Shown: one piece after another, positions 22,101 through 30,480 of the stretch
Position numbering within the stretch: position 1 is the stretch's first letter
How the letters are laid out: each line of letters starts with the position of its first letter
DNA from: Lumbricus terrestris
Taxonomy: Eukaryota; Annelida; Clitellata; Crassiclitellata; Lumbricidae
Assembly: GCA_949752735.1 (NCBI GenBank)
Contig: OX457041.1
Location: forward strand, 30,772,400 to 30,836,399
Direction of reading: 5' to 3'
Length of the DNA stretch: 64,000 nucleotides
Notes under the pieces: model-generated
The model's database searches: none
What the model saw: only the letters and a program-made list of their open reading frames with translations
Told to the model about the DNA's origin: nothing
Program-made: the position numbers and the translations under genes

Positions 22101-23757
22101 GCAAATAACACAACTTTATTATTAGGCCAAAAGAATTGGTATAAGTAACATTAATCTACCACACTTATTTTTTCTTATAACTTTCGTTTAATAAGAAATT
22201 CGGACAAATTAAAGGTATTGAAATCTTTTCAAATTTAAATTGTAGACATAGGCCTTAAGTCCACATTATAAGTTTATGCTGATCGACATAACACAATTAA
22301 AATCTAACCAGAGGCAAAAACCACAGATGTTTACTAAATTATATATTGTAGGGCCTAAATTATTTTGTGCTTAAAATTGCTACTTATAAATATTACTAAT
22401 TATGCCCAAGAATTTTATATCAAAATAACTCTTAGAAATTTCATTTCTTGTAGGGATCTACTACATGTATGTCTCAAAATTATGACTTAAACAATTACAT
22501 AAAGACCCTATAGTTAACTGCATCCTTGAGAGTACGGTGAAAACGTATGGAATATCAGACAAAAATTAAATTAAGGAAAATAATATTAGACAGTAAATAA
22601 TTAAATAAAGTTACATAAAAATCGAAAAAAACGATAAAAAACGATGGTAAAAATAAAAAACGAAAAAAACGGCGTTTTTTGGGAGAGAATAAAAAACGAA
22701 AAAAACGTTTTTTACAACTATGGTGCTACCCTATCTTAAATAAACAGGAAAGATGAAAGACCACGTTATCTATGATTTCTAATCTAAACAGGTCTGTCAC
22801 AACGCAATCTAGCAATCTACCGTACCAGGCATCAACAAATACATTGATCACTAAAACTCAACATTCATGGTAAAGCACATAGCAGAATATAATGCAAGTC
22901 ACAAAGTCAGTTTTCAAAACCTATACATATATCGGATCTAATTAATTATTAATAAAATACAAAACCAATTCCATTGAACTAGACGACTACACAACCAGTT
23001 TCAGTTGAATTTGTTATAGCATGACAAACAACTTGGAATCAAAATGCTCACAAATACATCACACAAAAATCAACAATGATGCTCTTATCATTGATTAATA
23101 AATCTTTGTGACAAAATGCACCGGAAAGCAATGAATGATCACAAGTCGTTACAAGCCGTTTCTCACTGCTGGAACAGTCTTCCTCCCGCCCTGCGAGTGG
23201 CTGACTCAGTTGATTCCTTCAAATCTGAACTCAAGACTTATTTATTTCTCAAGGTCTATCCTGCTGTTAGAATATTATGTGAGGTGCCCTGTGTTACGGC
23301 ACCATAGAAATCGTCATTGATATTATTAATATTATTATTATGAGTAAAATTAAACTGTTTGGCAGCCAAGCAAGGCTGAGGGTAAGCGATCGCACTTTCC
23401 ATGCTGACCATCTGCTCTCTGTGCCAGAGTTTCACCTTTACCCTAACCTCTCCTCAAATAAAGTTTATCAAATTGATGCAACACAGAGCAAAGATGAAAA
23501 CTACAAAAAGCTGATTTAAATACAGACATTGGCTTAACAAGAAAGGCTGACAATACTTAATAAAGTGAGGCCATTTACCTCAAGCAAATAAAGCTTAATT
23601 ACTTATCTCTTACTTAATTAAAGCAAGCAGGTTGTAATTAACAGGCTTCAGATGATAGATAGAGCAGAAACTGTCTTACCTGAATCATATAGAGTTGAGC
23701 AATGCGATATTCCTCCACTGTCAATGGCAGACATATTCTGTACTCCTTGACAAGCAT
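909..23757 (-). CDS. PITPNM (ortholog number undetermined): PITPNM/Nir/RdgB-type phosphatidylinositol transfer protein, 5' seven coding exons (3' part beyond window)
   Basis: Seven exons splice in frame into about 386 residues: 23757-23680, 9252-9120, 8124-7921, 6054-5797, 4207-3992, 2915-2742 and 1004-909. Intron 1 is phase 0 and all later introns are phase 1. Residues 1 to about 260 are a complete class II PITP domain, with the N-terminal MLVKEYRICLPLTVEEYRIA, KKSREESSGAGSGVEILRNE, CAYKLCKVEFRYWGMQ, FIHDVG and RAHRQAWCWQDE blocks typical of the family. A serine/alanine-rich linker follows, then an acidic stretch with EFFDAHD, a FFAT motif. Family knowledge: these proteins move phosphatidylinositol and phosphatidic acid between ER and plasma membrane at contact sites, and VAP binds the FFAT motif. 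The later DDHD and LNS2 regions known from the family would lie left of base 1. The start codon is chosen because it gives the canonical family N-terminus. A 5' UTR intron cannot be excluded, because a CAG lies just upstream of the ATG. Invertebrates often have one such gene, so the vertebrate paralogue number is not assigned. Confidence 0.93.
2231..2420 (+). mobile_element. Degenerate 3' end of an L2/CR1-like LINE
   Basis: The plus strand reads like a decayed copy of the LINE C-terminus seen at 13985-14362: the same words occur (cttccacagtgctgcataaa, then a GGTxxATCCATCTTTCTG block). It sits in intron 6 of the PITPNM gene and is clearly non-functional. Confidence 0.6.
2742..2915 (-). CDS. 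PITPNM: PITPNM exon 6 (Ser/Ala-rich linker)
   Basis: Residues 297-354, a Ser/Ala/Val-rich linker (for example SSVSSNVAAAGEV and SAASVSSGGSHRRHSY). It follows a good acceptor, TTTCTTTTCAG|AT, which matches the phase of exon 5. The proposed donor CAG|GTGCCT is weak but has the right phase to join the FFAT exon. If it is not used, the frame runs on about 16 codons to a TGA near 2706. That would give a short isoform with only the PITP domain. Confidence 0.75.
3992..4207 (-). CDS. PITPNM: PITPNM exon 5 (end of PITP domain)
   Basis: Residues 225-296, with LRKTMVRAHRQAWCWQDEYY followed by GLTMEDIRRLEHETQ, the C-terminal helix of the PITP domain. Most family members have a tryptophan where the second-last residue of that first block is tyrosine (DEW becoming DEY). 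After the domain the sequence turns acidic and low-complexity (linker). The acceptor is TTTTTGAAG|GA and the donor CCAG|GTAAAC. Confidence 0.95.
4488..4672 (+). mobile_element. L2/CR1-like LINE 3' end with retroposon tail
   Basis: The plus-strand frame gives VWNGLPFELR, then FLTKLKMFFLERW, the usual C-terminus of L2/CR1-type ORF2 proteins. It is followed at 4600-4660 by a tail reading GAGCGCCTTTGAGTAG, then GGGGTGCTATATAAATTT and ATGAATGAAT. The same tail recurs at several other sites in the window. Lies in PITPNM intron 5-4. Confidence 0.7.
5335..5676. mobile_element. Non-autonomous hAT element (342 bp)
   Basis: Imperfect terminal inverted repeats TAGTGCTGTCCAACC / GGTTGGACAGCACTG are flanked by an exact 8-bp target-site duplication, gcctataa (5327-5334 and 5677-5684). 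The interior has the GGCCGCxxGCGGCCCGC words typical of this MITE class. It is inserted in PITPNM intron 4. Confidence 0.88.
5797..6054 (-). CDS. PITPNM: PITPNM exon 4
   Basis: Residues 139-224. They include DILDIVKDP, REEDPRLFVSQKTGRGPL and the strongly conserved CAYKLCKVEFRYWGMQ, then FIHDVG across the splice. The acceptor is CTGTCAG|AC and the donor GTTG|GTCAGT. A short insert (about SKVASCSSPNKSI) just before MCAYK is more serine-rich than I recall for vertebrate members. Confidence 0.95.
6481..7215 (+). mobile_element. CCGGCGTTGCCCGGG repeat family, copy 1, with internal tandem duplication
   Basis: Begins with the GC-rich core aacccggcgttgcccggg and ends near an (ACAA)n-like tail, acaaacaaacaaaca. 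The segments 6508-6779 and 6784-7050 are a direct duplication of about 275 bp, sharing for example gaaatttagggttttaaaca and cgggttttcgccaaccctc. Related copies lie at 12890-13612 (reverse) and 60646-61556. The class is unresolved (RTE-type LINE or Penelope-like are possibilities); no coding domain is seen. Confidence 0.65.
7216..7680. other. Intron sequence with ATGAATGAATG tail
   Basis: Contains GCAGAGCAGATCATCTTGAA, then an AATGAATGAATGAAATGAA tract near 7575-7615. It resembles the end of the retroposon tail found elsewhere but is too decayed to assign. Nothing coding is seen. Confidence 0.4.
7921..8124 (-). CDS. PITPNM: PITPNM exon 3
   Basis: Residues 71-138 of the PITP domain. They include GWFRAILPKSALIVEEEAWN, AYPYTKTIYRCPF and EKFLLEIETVY, strands of the lipid-binding beta sheet. 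The acceptor reads TTGTAG|GC and the donor GTGG|GTGAGT. The length of 204 bp is divisible by three and both flanking introns are phase 1. Confidence 0.95.
9120..9252 (-). CDS. PITPNM: PITPNM exon 2
   Basis: Residues 27-71, opening KKSREESSGAGSGVEILRNE and ending with the GSHLPG block of the PITP fold. The acceptor reads TTTTATTAG|AAA and the donor CCAG|GTAAAC (phase 1). It joins exon 1 without a gap relative to the family and continues into GWFRAILPK of exon 3. Confidence 0.94.
10299..11650 (-). mobile_element. LINE 3' end (minus), split by a hAT insertion
   Basis: The minus-strand frame carries ACRLWNELSFDPP, then LLTSQAFLSKQKSHLFKNS, the xLWNxLP...SKLKxHLF signature of L2/CR1-type LINE C-termini. 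Upstream coding-like sequence continues at 11577-11640 (KYLRILYT), on the far side of the hAT element at 10676-11568. Lies in PITPNM intron 1. Confidence 0.6.
10676..11568. mobile_element. hAT element, 893 bp, same family as the 5335 copy
   Basis: The termini CAGAGCTGTCCAACC and TTGGACAGCACTG are flanked by an exact 8-bp duplication, gtgtagag (10668-10675 and 11569-11576). The left end shares the gcaggccgcatgcgacctg word with the shorter 5335 element. An open stretch of 87 codons on the minus strand (11069-11332) has no recognisable transposase motif. Confidence 0.88.
11651..12109. other. Intron 1 sequence, nothing recognised
   Basis: AT-rich. The open stretch of 88 codons at 11749-12015 has no family resemblance and no splice-compatible role in the PITPNM gene. 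Confidence 0.4.
12110..12250 (+). mobile_element. LINE reverse-transcriptase fragment
   Basis: The plus strand reads ILEDWVKSMFILIHKKGDPQ and continues NCKITEVS. This is the conserved xPxxWxxxxxxPIHKKGDxxNxxxYRxIS block at the N-terminal side of L1/RTE/R-type reverse transcriptases. Only about 140 bp survives. Confidence 0.75.
12890..13612 (-). mobile_element. CCGGCGTTGCCCGGG repeat family, copy 2 (reverse)
   Basis: On the minus strand it starts aactagctgaattacccggc at 13612 and reads on through GC-rich blocks. It contains an internal near-repeat of the gccggacacccc / gccggccacaccgg word (about 13330 and 13480). It ends near actaactagctttatag. It shares the AACTAGCTG...ACCCGGCG beginning with the copy at 60646. 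Confidence 0.6.
13985..14362 (+). mobile_element. L2/CR1-like LINE 3' end with shared tail
   Basis: The plus-strand frames give AYLREVCVPVLSIPGRRFL, then LPQCCIKALLWS and a FHKRLKPFLL block, a frameshifted LINE ORF2 C-terminus. It is followed at 14303-14350 by GAGCGCCTCTGAGGAGATTC, then GTGGTGCTACATAAATTT, and a short tandem tail (acgattacgatta). This links the tail found in the SINE at 59847 to a LINE ORF. Confidence 0.78.
15195..16080 (+). mobile_element. Non-LTR retrotransposon, C-terminal half of reverse transcriptase
   Basis: The plus strand encodes IIRDLLYADDCALMAHT (YADD catalytic box). It goes on through CVARRFGLTISLKKTEVM and DKFCCLGSILSS, and after a stop LITLLYGCESWT, FHMRCLRRIAHI and AQLHWTGHVVCM. 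It is broken by stops at about 15544 and 15592 and by a frameshift near 15900. The end (15960-16076) reads SEWRGSCSEAALERFE. Lies in PITPNM intron 1. Confidence 0.88.
16038..16229. repeat. Palindrome: 59-bp inverted arms around a (TA)n tract
   Basis: The arms 16038-16096 and 16171-16229 are near-perfect reverse complements (differences only beside the centre). They are separated by about 73 bp of pure TA. The left arm is the 3' end of the LINE above, so the right arm is an inverted copy of that LINE end. Confidence 0.9.
16230..18353. repeat. Second long inverted repeat, arms of about 195 bp
   Basis: The arm 16230-16425 (taaggccagttcaagacgga onwards) returns in reverse complement at 18160-18353 with only a few mismatches. 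Between the arms sit TA-rich runs and the DNA transposon at 16475-18152. It directly abuts the palindrome at 16038-16229. Confidence 0.88.
16475..18152. mobile_element. DNA transposon with 25-bp TIRs at a TA target
   Basis: Perfect 25-bp terminal inverted repeats beginning CCGTATTTTCGCGAATATAA are flanked by TA (16473-16474 and 18153-18154). The subterminal sequence repeats the words TATAACACGCACCCG. No intact transposase is seen, and the interior is AT-rich with stops in all frames. TA target and TIRs fit the Tc1/mariner/pogo group. Confidence 0.82.
18354..19059 (+). other. Intron 1 sequence, unassigned
   Basis: No convincing coding or repeat signal. It may be the upstream part of the retroelement relic whose integrase-like piece follows, but I could not read a domain in it. 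Confidence 0.3.
19060..19341 (+). mobile_element. Ty3/gypsy-like integrase relic
   Basis: The plus-strand frame contains CNGSVERLNGTTMSTLHKL, then a CNKHLMPL block. It matches the GxVERxNxTLxxMLRKL...WDKxLPxxxFA region at the end of the integrase core of Ty3/gypsy elements. It ends at a stop and is followed 30 bp later by the LINE insertion at 19372. Very degenerate. Confidence 0.6.
19372..20245 (+). mobile_element. 5'-truncated LINE with exact 12-bp target-site duplication
   Basis: The plus strand encodes ISDLRFADDIALLGEKEE (FADD box), MGMCINVQKTECQYIG and ESFVYLGGLID. After one stop (19738) it encodes VLLYNSETWTL, MRYFGHVARM and a GKRRRGRPRKRW basic block near the C-terminus. The insertion is bounded by tcttgaaaggca at 19360-19371 and again at 20246-20257. 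The single stop and clean duplication suggest a rather young insertion. Confidence 0.93.
20690..21090 (-). mobile_element. Partial, diverged copy of the 16475 transposon
   Basis: Aligns by eye with 17760-18152: the same atttaaggtcaaatcataa word, a (GATAAT)-like run, tgtataacccgcatgtt and a terminal gtgaaaatacagta. Only the right end is present. Confidence 0.75.
21300..21683 (+). other. Open stretch without family resemblance (intron 1)
   Basis: 127 codons open on the plus strand but in no recognisable family. It lies antisense in intron 1 of the PITPNM gene. Probably chance. Confidence 0.2.
21916..22722. mobile_element. hAT element, 807 bp, with ATAAAAAACG subterminal repeats
   Basis: Terminal repeats CATAGATGTAAAAAACG / CGTTTTTTACAACTATG (one mismatch) are flanked by an exact 8-bp duplication, gtgctacc (21908-21915 and 22723-22730). 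Both ends carry several aaaaaacg(a/g) repeats. No coding sequence is seen. Confidence 0.9.
23116..23345 (+). mobile_element. L2/CR1-like LINE 3' end
   Basis: The plus strand reads HCWNSLPPALRVADSVDSFK, then SELKTYLFLK, the classic C-terminus of CR1/L2 ORF2, followed by a stop and an (ATT)n tail. It lies in intron 1, about 330 bp from the first PITPNM coding exon. Confidence 0.85.
23680..23757 (-). CDS. PITPNM: PITPNM exon 1 (start codon)
   Basis: Encodes the first 26 residues, beginning MLVKEY and ending QLYMIQ, the canonical N-terminus of class II PITPs. The donor reads CAG|GTAAGA, a near-perfect consensus, and the intron is phase 0. The next exon lies 14.4 kb away. Upstream on the minus strand I see no TATA box or other clear promoter element. 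The sequence CATCATCAG just before the ATG could be the acceptor of an untranslated first exon. Confidence 0.92.
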
Positions 23758-24439
23758 TGTCCTGATGATGATGGCCTCGTCTTATCAGACAGCAAATTCT
23801 TACAGCAAATCTAATTCATGACCATCACTCACAACTCTTCCAACTTCATCAAACTGGACAGCCTTCACTCTCACGAGACAGGCAGCATGTCAAAATTCTC
23901 TCCATCCTTTCTCTTCAGATCATTGTGATATACAATCCTGAAATAACAATGCATTTATAAAAAAATTAAAAATTAAAACACATTTTGCAGAAATTAGGAA
24001 CAAACTTTTAATGCAAACCTTGATAAATAACAATAGCATGTGAAAATAACAATTTAAGCATAGAGTGCATGACCTAAACCTAAACACTACATCACCAGGA
24101 TGCATAAGGTTGTTAACATATATATAAAATAAGTGGGCAAAACAAATACTTCACATACTTCAGCAACTTTAGTTAGACTCAAATCTCCTTTTACAAATGC
24201 AGGATTTTCAAGCAATGTTTGCAACACAAACATCTATTTTCACACCACAAGATTCGTATTGCAAGTCATTATACACACAACGCATAGATCTCACCAAAAA
24301 TAATTAATCTCTCATGCTCTACTGGCAACTTCCCATAGATGACTTTTAAGCTCTCTCATCACTTCCCTTCTTAAAAAAGCAATTCTTCACAAGGTCAAAT
24401 GATTTAACTACCATCTCATATCCAATCATTCCCTTCTAA
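23758..24439. other. Upstream flank of PITPNM
   Basis: Candidate promoter or 5' UTR territory for the minus-strand PITPNM gene. AT-rich; I see no CpG cluster, TATA box or initiator that stands out. Confidence 0.3.
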
Positions 24440-25260
24440 ATTAACTGAATGAATTGTCCTCAAGCAGCTGAAAGCCTACCTCCCTTCCAACTCAATCCTC
24501 AAGCCCCAACCCCACCAATCTGGCTTCACCAAATACCACTCCACTGAAACTCCACAAGAATGTCTCTCTGAACAATAAACAGGTCTCTGTCAACAGGCAT
24601 TGGCAAGTCTTAGACTGCCTCTGTCTCGCTGATATCTTCCTGACTCAACACCATCGATCATAGACTCAGGACTTCTGTATCTTCTTGGTTTTGCGGCAAT
24701 CTATCCAACATTTTCTCATCAACTGACAATGGAAAAGACTGCCTAACAGATCTGTCTTAACCTCAGTGCAGCCTTCGATACCTACACCACCAGCCACTCC
24801 TTTCAAGACTCACCATAAGCTTCAGTGTGTCTGGGACAGCCTTAAACCTGGTTAGCCTCTTACTTGGGTGACCAGAATCCGCAAGTGGACATAGGGATTG
24901 CTGGTCTGAACCATGTGTAATTGTATATGCATGCACTGCCGGGACAGATACAAGTGTTTGTCTTAAGCCTTTATTATTTACAGTCTTTTCTTAATTGATC
25001 ACCTTGGAATTCAATTACAATAGCATGCGGATGATGCTCAACTCTATAATATTGCTCTGTCACGCACTGATCAGTCTGGTAAACTTAAACTTGATGAGTA
25101 TCTCTGTCTATGTACACATTGTTGCATTTGAATGATTTGGCCATAAACCAAGACAAGTCTAAGGCAATTTTGATGGGCCACGTCAGCACCTGGCTTCTCT
25201 CCATTCAATTTCTAGCATCAACTTCACAGGTACGGCTGTTCCAGTATCATCTAATGTCAA
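24440..25260 (+). mobile_element. Degenerate L2/CR1-like reverse transcriptase
   Basis: The plus strand gives HQSGFTKYHSTETPQECLS (the QSGFRxxHSTETAL block) and about 500 bp later HADDAQLYNIALS (a YADDTQLY relic), with many stops between. Confidence 0.75.
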
Positions 25261-25856
25261 AACACTTGTGATATCCCTGAACAGCAAACTGATATTCTGG
25301 CCACGTATAAAAAAATCTTTAATCTTGTTTCTATCGCATCAGAGCAAAACATCACACCAGGTTGGCTCTGACTATGAACATGTTGCAAACTATAGCCTAA
25401 TATTTCCTTGTCTAAATTCGCTTGATCATGATAAATCAATTGTTTTTTGTGGGTTTTTTAGACCCTGAGCTCAACACATGGTAGTAGAAAGCCCAGACTT
25501 CCCCCTAGCATATTTATTATTCAGCCTGTATTCAATTTGTCTTGTGCTAAGCATGGTTACTGATGTCAGCAAACAGGCAAACTTCAGAAAAGTCATTAAA
25601 ATATTAAAATAATGGCAACTGCAAGGTCACCAAAAATAAACATCCTTATACATCATTTTCTGTCAAGAACAGAAAATCGGGGGGTTGGGGGGAAACCTAT
25701 CCAATATCTCGCCAGTGCATGTTATGACATAAACATGGTTTCAATCAGATGAGTCAAATTTAGGTGTAACCTTGCGTTCATCACAAATTCATATAACAAT
25801 AATATATATAGCACTCTGGTTTCAGTCATAATTGTTCTCCCGATTTTTCTGTATTA

Positions 25857-26640
25857 GGCCCAAAAAAAATTATGCTGTGTTTCCGGTAACCCGACCGACC
25901 CTCTTTCATTGCCGCGACTCAAATAATTTTGTAAAATTATTTTTTTTTTTTTTAAATTTTATTTTAAAAAAAATTTTAATAATTTTTTTTAAATTTAAAA
26001 AAAATTGTATTGACATAATACGGCGACATTTCCTTCCGTATAGAGTTGGATCTTAGGCCAAAACAGTTGTGTTTCCGGTAACCCGACCGACTCACCTTTT
26101 ATTGCCGAGACTCGGAAAATTTAGTGTGATTTTTTAATTTACAGTGACATTGTCTTAGAGTTTCACGCCTGCTTAACTACTTCCTGGTTGCCAGCCTTGA
26201 AAAACCTCTAGCCTTTCATTCTCACTTGAGTCACCTCTAATGGTGACTAGGGAAAATAAATCTAGCAACCTCTAGGTGTAACTAGTCACTGGCTCGGCCA
26301 GTCTGGAACAACCCCTAGCAGTGATGTTCTGTTCGCACTCATCTTCCCATTCCCTTCCCACTTTATCTTACCAGAAAAGATGTCAACAAAATGAAATTAA
26401 TAGAATTGTTTTCTAGAGCAATTTTAGGTGCAAACAGTCGGGAAATAGGCAGTTTATACTTGCTTAGAACACTACTTTGTTGCAGCGTGTACCTTTATGC
26501 AAAAAAGAGTAGTTGGGTATAATTTTTCGGATAGTCGTTGTATAAAAATATTTTACCAAAATAAAAATATTTTTCGACCTACCTACCCAATTTTTTATAG
26601 CTCTGTTACCGGAAACACAGCATTATTTTTTTTTGGGGCC
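25857..26640. mobile_element. PIF/Harbinger-like non-autonomous element, 784 bp
   Basis: Terminal repeats of about 33 bp (GGCCCAAAAAAAATTATGCT onwards, against its complement ending TTTTTTTTGGGGCC) are flanked by a TTA duplication (25854-25856 and 26641-26643). A GGxCC start and a TWA target are the hallmark of PIF/Harbinger. The left terminal block recurs internally as a direct repeat (about 26054-26115: gtgtttccggtaacccgacc). Confidence 0.8.
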
Positions 26641-26724
26641 TTATCATCTCTAACCGCAGCTCGCAACCCAAACCATTCCCATGTGGTGTCCCTTACACAA
26701 ACCTTTTAAGACCATCTTGCTCGA

Positions 26725-26800
26725 TCGTGGTTTCATTGTGTTATATCGGGAGCTCCTCTAAAGAAGTGGTGCTATATAAATAATTGCAATTACCAACAAT
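26725..26800 (+). mobile_element. Solo retroposon tail
   Basis: Carries GGGAGCTCCTCTAAAGAAGT and GGTGCTATATAAATAATT. Same tail family as at 4600, 14303, 32036 (reverse), 35826 (reverse) and in the SINE at 60010. Confidence 0.6.
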
Positions 26801-27029
26801 GTTCCATTCTTGGTAGACTTCTCTTCATCCTGCATATACCACACTATGAAAGCATCTGTCTCATAAGTAACCCTCGCTAGTGTTCACCACCATCTCCAAA
26901 CTCCACATGTATATCTTTCTTCGGTGCCAACTCTTTGTCAACCTTCATTTGCACAATTACCCAACATGGTACCCTAATCTCCTCATCTCAAATTCCTCAG
27001 ATTCTCGGTTCCTCTGTAATCATTGTGAC

Positions 27030-27627
27030 TCATCCTCCATCATCACGGCTCTTCTACCTCATCCTCCATCATCACGGCTCTTCTACCTCATCCTCCATCA
27101 TCACGGCTCTTCTACCTCATCCTCCATCATCACGGCTCTTCTACCTCATCCTCCATCATCACGGCTCTTCTACCTCATCCTCCATCATCACGGCTCTTCT
27201 ACCTCATCCTCCATCATCACGGCTCTTCTACCTCATCCTCCATCATCACGGCTCTTCTACCTCATCCTCCATCATCACGGCTCTTCTACCTCACCCACCA
27301 TCATCACGGCTCTTCTACCTCATCCTCCATCATCACGGCTCTTCTACCTCATCCTCCATCATCACGGCTCTTCTACCTCACCCACCATCATCACGGCTCT
27401 TCTACCTCATCCTCCATCATCACGGCTCTTCTACCTCATCCTCCATCATCACGGCTCTTCTACCTCATCCTCCATCATCACGGCTCTTCTACCTCATCCT
27501 CCATCATCACGGCTCTTCTACCTCATCCTCCATCATCACGGCTCTTCTACCTCACCCACCATCATCACGGCTCTTCTACCTCATCCTCCATCATCACGGC
27601 TCTTCTACCTCATCCTCCATCATCACG
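27030..27627. repeat. 29-bp minisatellite, about 20.6 copies
   Basis: The unit contains catcctccatcatcacggct followed by cttctacct. Copies are nearly identical; three carry tcacccacc in place of tcatcctcc. Because 29 is not a multiple of three and no frame contains a stop, three reading frames stay open through the array. The long open frames here are therefore not evidence of a gene. Confidence 0.97.
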
Positions 27628-28498
27628 AGTCTTCCACCCTTTTGCCTTCCCATTCAAAACCATTGCATTATAATCCTCCACCTTCCAATCATCTTTTTAA
27701 ACCTACATGACATCCACCTTACCAGCTGCTCTCCATCCTCTATTGATCTGGAACCCTGGAAACCAGACTCGGATCTCAATTTAACTATCTTTTGGAAAAT
27801 CTCTCTGTATTGATGCAGCACTCATGACCATACTGGTTCCCTACACTTAGCTGTCAAGTGATGCTTCAGAAATTGGGAAAACCACTGCAACATTATCTGC
27901 TGAGTATGTCAGAGTAATTGGAGCAGAAAGAAGGCACAAATGCTCAGCTGACCTAATAAACTCCATAATCCATATACAATTACCATCAGTAAAACAGCCA
28001 GTAACCACTTTGTACTTTTAGTGGTAGACATAACTTCAAGTGAAGTAAGTCAGTCAACAAATTGCAATGAACTATTATCAGCACATAAATATTAATGGTG
28101 ACAGCAACAACACAATGTATCCAGAAATAGAAATGACATCTGCCAAAGCCAATAAAATTAAGATGTGACACTCATTGGTCTGAAGCGACAGTTGGGTTCA
28201 GTTACTTGCTGACACACAGCATCAGCAGCATAGATGCCACATTCATCTTAGTGACAAAGGTCCATTGTTACATTACTGTTAGTTCTTTTAATCTAGAGTT
28301 TTTTCTAATGACAAGCATGGCCATAACCAACCATCAGCCTGATTTTGTCACAGACAATCACAGTTGTCTGTTATTGGCTGCACCTCACAGACCACTGCAA
28401 GCTACTCAGCATACCCATCTCGTCTACCTTGCATCAAGTATCGAGGGCTACACCATGCATTATATACACTATTCATCAGAAACCAGAGGACAAGTATA
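27628..28498. other. Unassigned intergenic sequence
   Basis: AT-rich. No domain, splice-consistent exon or known repeat recognised. Confidence 0.35.
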
Positions 28499-28500
28499 TA

Positions 28501-28774
28501 CAGGGTGGGCCAAAACAATACCCCCCAAGGTTTGTTGCCAATATCTTGGCCAGAAGTAAGAATTTCAAAATGAAATTTCACAGGCTTAAAGACAATTCAT
28601 ATTTACACATGATGGCCAGATTTCATCAAAATATTTCAAACAAAACAAAAGTTAGATCACTTTTAGTGAGATCACCAACTGTTTTTTGACGATTCAAAAA
28701 CGTAACTTCTTGAATTCTTACTTCTGGCCAAGATATCAGCAAAAAACCTTAGGGGTCTTTTTTGGCCCACCCTG
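28501..28774. mobile_element. Mariner-like MITE, 274 bp, almost a full palindrome
   Basis: Ends CAGGGTGGGCCAAAA / TTTTGGCCCACCCTG with TA duplication (28499-28500 and 28775-28776). The two halves are inverted relatives of each other (ttactt-ctggccaagatat in both). Same family as the transposase-bearing copy ending at 54839. Confidence 0.88.
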
Positions 28775-28829
28775 TATAGCAAAATCCATCAGAAATCTTT
28801 AGCCATGTTGCAGAATAAAAATCAGTGCA

Positions 28830-29240
28830 GCTACTGATTACATTTTTTATTCGACTAATTTCCAAACTGCGACTAAAATTAATCGATTAAATTTGATTAA
28901 TTTGGAAAAGCGTGAAAACTGTACAAAATGAAGTCACTAGTCAGTAACTAATTTCTATCAACAAAAACTTTAACCATGGATCTGTTTATTGCAATGAAGA
29001 CAGTTAATTATCACAATCTTCAACTTTTCTATAACCATTTACTTTAAATGCAGAATGATGGCCTAATTTTCCAGTCAAAAACATTTCATATTATAATTGT
29101 CAACCATATTGTTTACTAAGAAAATTGGCCGCTTGTCATCATTCATTAAGTAAGAACATTAATTGAACAAACCAAAATAAATCCTTGAAAATTGTTAAAA
29201 GTTTATCGATTTAATTGTTAAAATCTGCAGCCCTAGAAAA
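28830..29240. mobile_element. Possible hAT-like element with ATTAATCGATTAA ends
   Basis: The left part has attcgactaatttcc and aattaatcgattaaatttg; the right part has gtttatcgatttaattg and ctgcagccctag. The pattern resembles animal hAT elements whose ends carry TAATCGATTAA. The boundaries and target duplication are not clear. Confidence 0.4.
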
Positions 29241-30480
29241 AGTATTAGCAGCGAAATAAAACCACAAACCATGTGCAAACAAACAACATTCTGGACAAAA
29301 TGAATGTTTGTTTGTCAAAAGCAACCAAGTTTCCTGCCACTCCAGTCCCACTGCCCAAATCCTGGAAAATCTAACCATGTAATGAAACCACAATTTATAC
29401 CTGAACCAAATTGGTTGACTCACGCTTCAACTGTGCTGACACCTAGAAACCTAATCTAATACCTAGGCCACAGAAAATTTGTAAAAAAATAAATGTGCAT
29501 TTGCATAGTTGTGAATCACTGCATGACATGAACTATATGCCAAATGGAAAGCACATTTGCTAGTGAATAACTGACGTAAGAGACCATCAATAGGGATCTG
29601 TCAGTACCTGTATGTATTAATGGTCGTCTCAATTGGCATTTCCTGTGCATGCAATTGCACGAAAGCAATCACTGTAGCATTAACTATTCTTGGAAAAGTA
29701 AATATCATCTTTCCCAGATGCAGCCTAGGAAAATATAGGCACTGCCTATCTGTCTGAAAATGCTTACAATATAAGCCAAAACAGTTTTTTTTAAAGCAGT
29801 GGATTTTCCGAGGCTGGTACCTGCCTTAACTTTGTCAAACTCGAAGAAGCTGTGTGCTCAACACTCCAGCAACAGTCCTCCTCCTCTCTGTTGAGATCTA
29901 TTTGCCAAGCACTCCGCAGCAGGACTGGCCAAAGGCTCATGAGGAGCAAAGCCAAACAAAATGAAGCCACTCAGCGGTCTCATCGCACTCAAAAATGATA
30001 CAAATTATCTAACCTACGTCTGCAATCCACGGCTCATGAAGTCCTACAAATCTCAATTTGAATAAAGATTTCAGTGTGTCAGAAGTGCAATTATTGACAA
30101 CGGATGTTGTTACAAAGCTCAAACTTCTTTGCTTTTCTTCTTTCAAGAAATGCCTCAAAACTCACCATTTCTTATGGATCTTCAAACAGCTGGAATAAGT
30201 CTAACTTAACTTCTACTACATGCGACTGACTAACTGTGCCTACAACACGCATTTCTGTATCACTCTGCATACATTAAAAATGCTTGTAATAATAGTAGTA
30301 ACTGCCATGGCATTATCCTACTATCCATGCCAGGAATTTTTTTACACTACCCTCTCAGTAAGGATTAAAAATTACCTGCTACAATTTAGATGCATGAAAC
30401 AGAGTGGCTTCTCACTTTGCATACCTGTCTAACATGTATCACACATTTCACATCGAATTGCATGATTCAATCAAGTACGG
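29241..30480. other. Unassigned intergenic sequence with a weak LINE-like tail
   Basis: At about 30110-30190 a plus-strand frame reads SFKKCLKTHHFLW, reminiscent of a LINE C-terminus. Nothing else recognised. Confidence 0.35.

Noticed and set aside
26880..27813. Open frames of 276 and 292 codons with HHHGSSTSSS-like repeats
   Set aside because: Produced by the 29-bp minisatellite in overlapping frames. No unique domain and no splice or start context.
28830..29240. Firm call of a complete hAT element
   Set aside because: AATTAATCGATTAA-type ends are suggestive, but no target duplication or matching terminal bases could be fixed.
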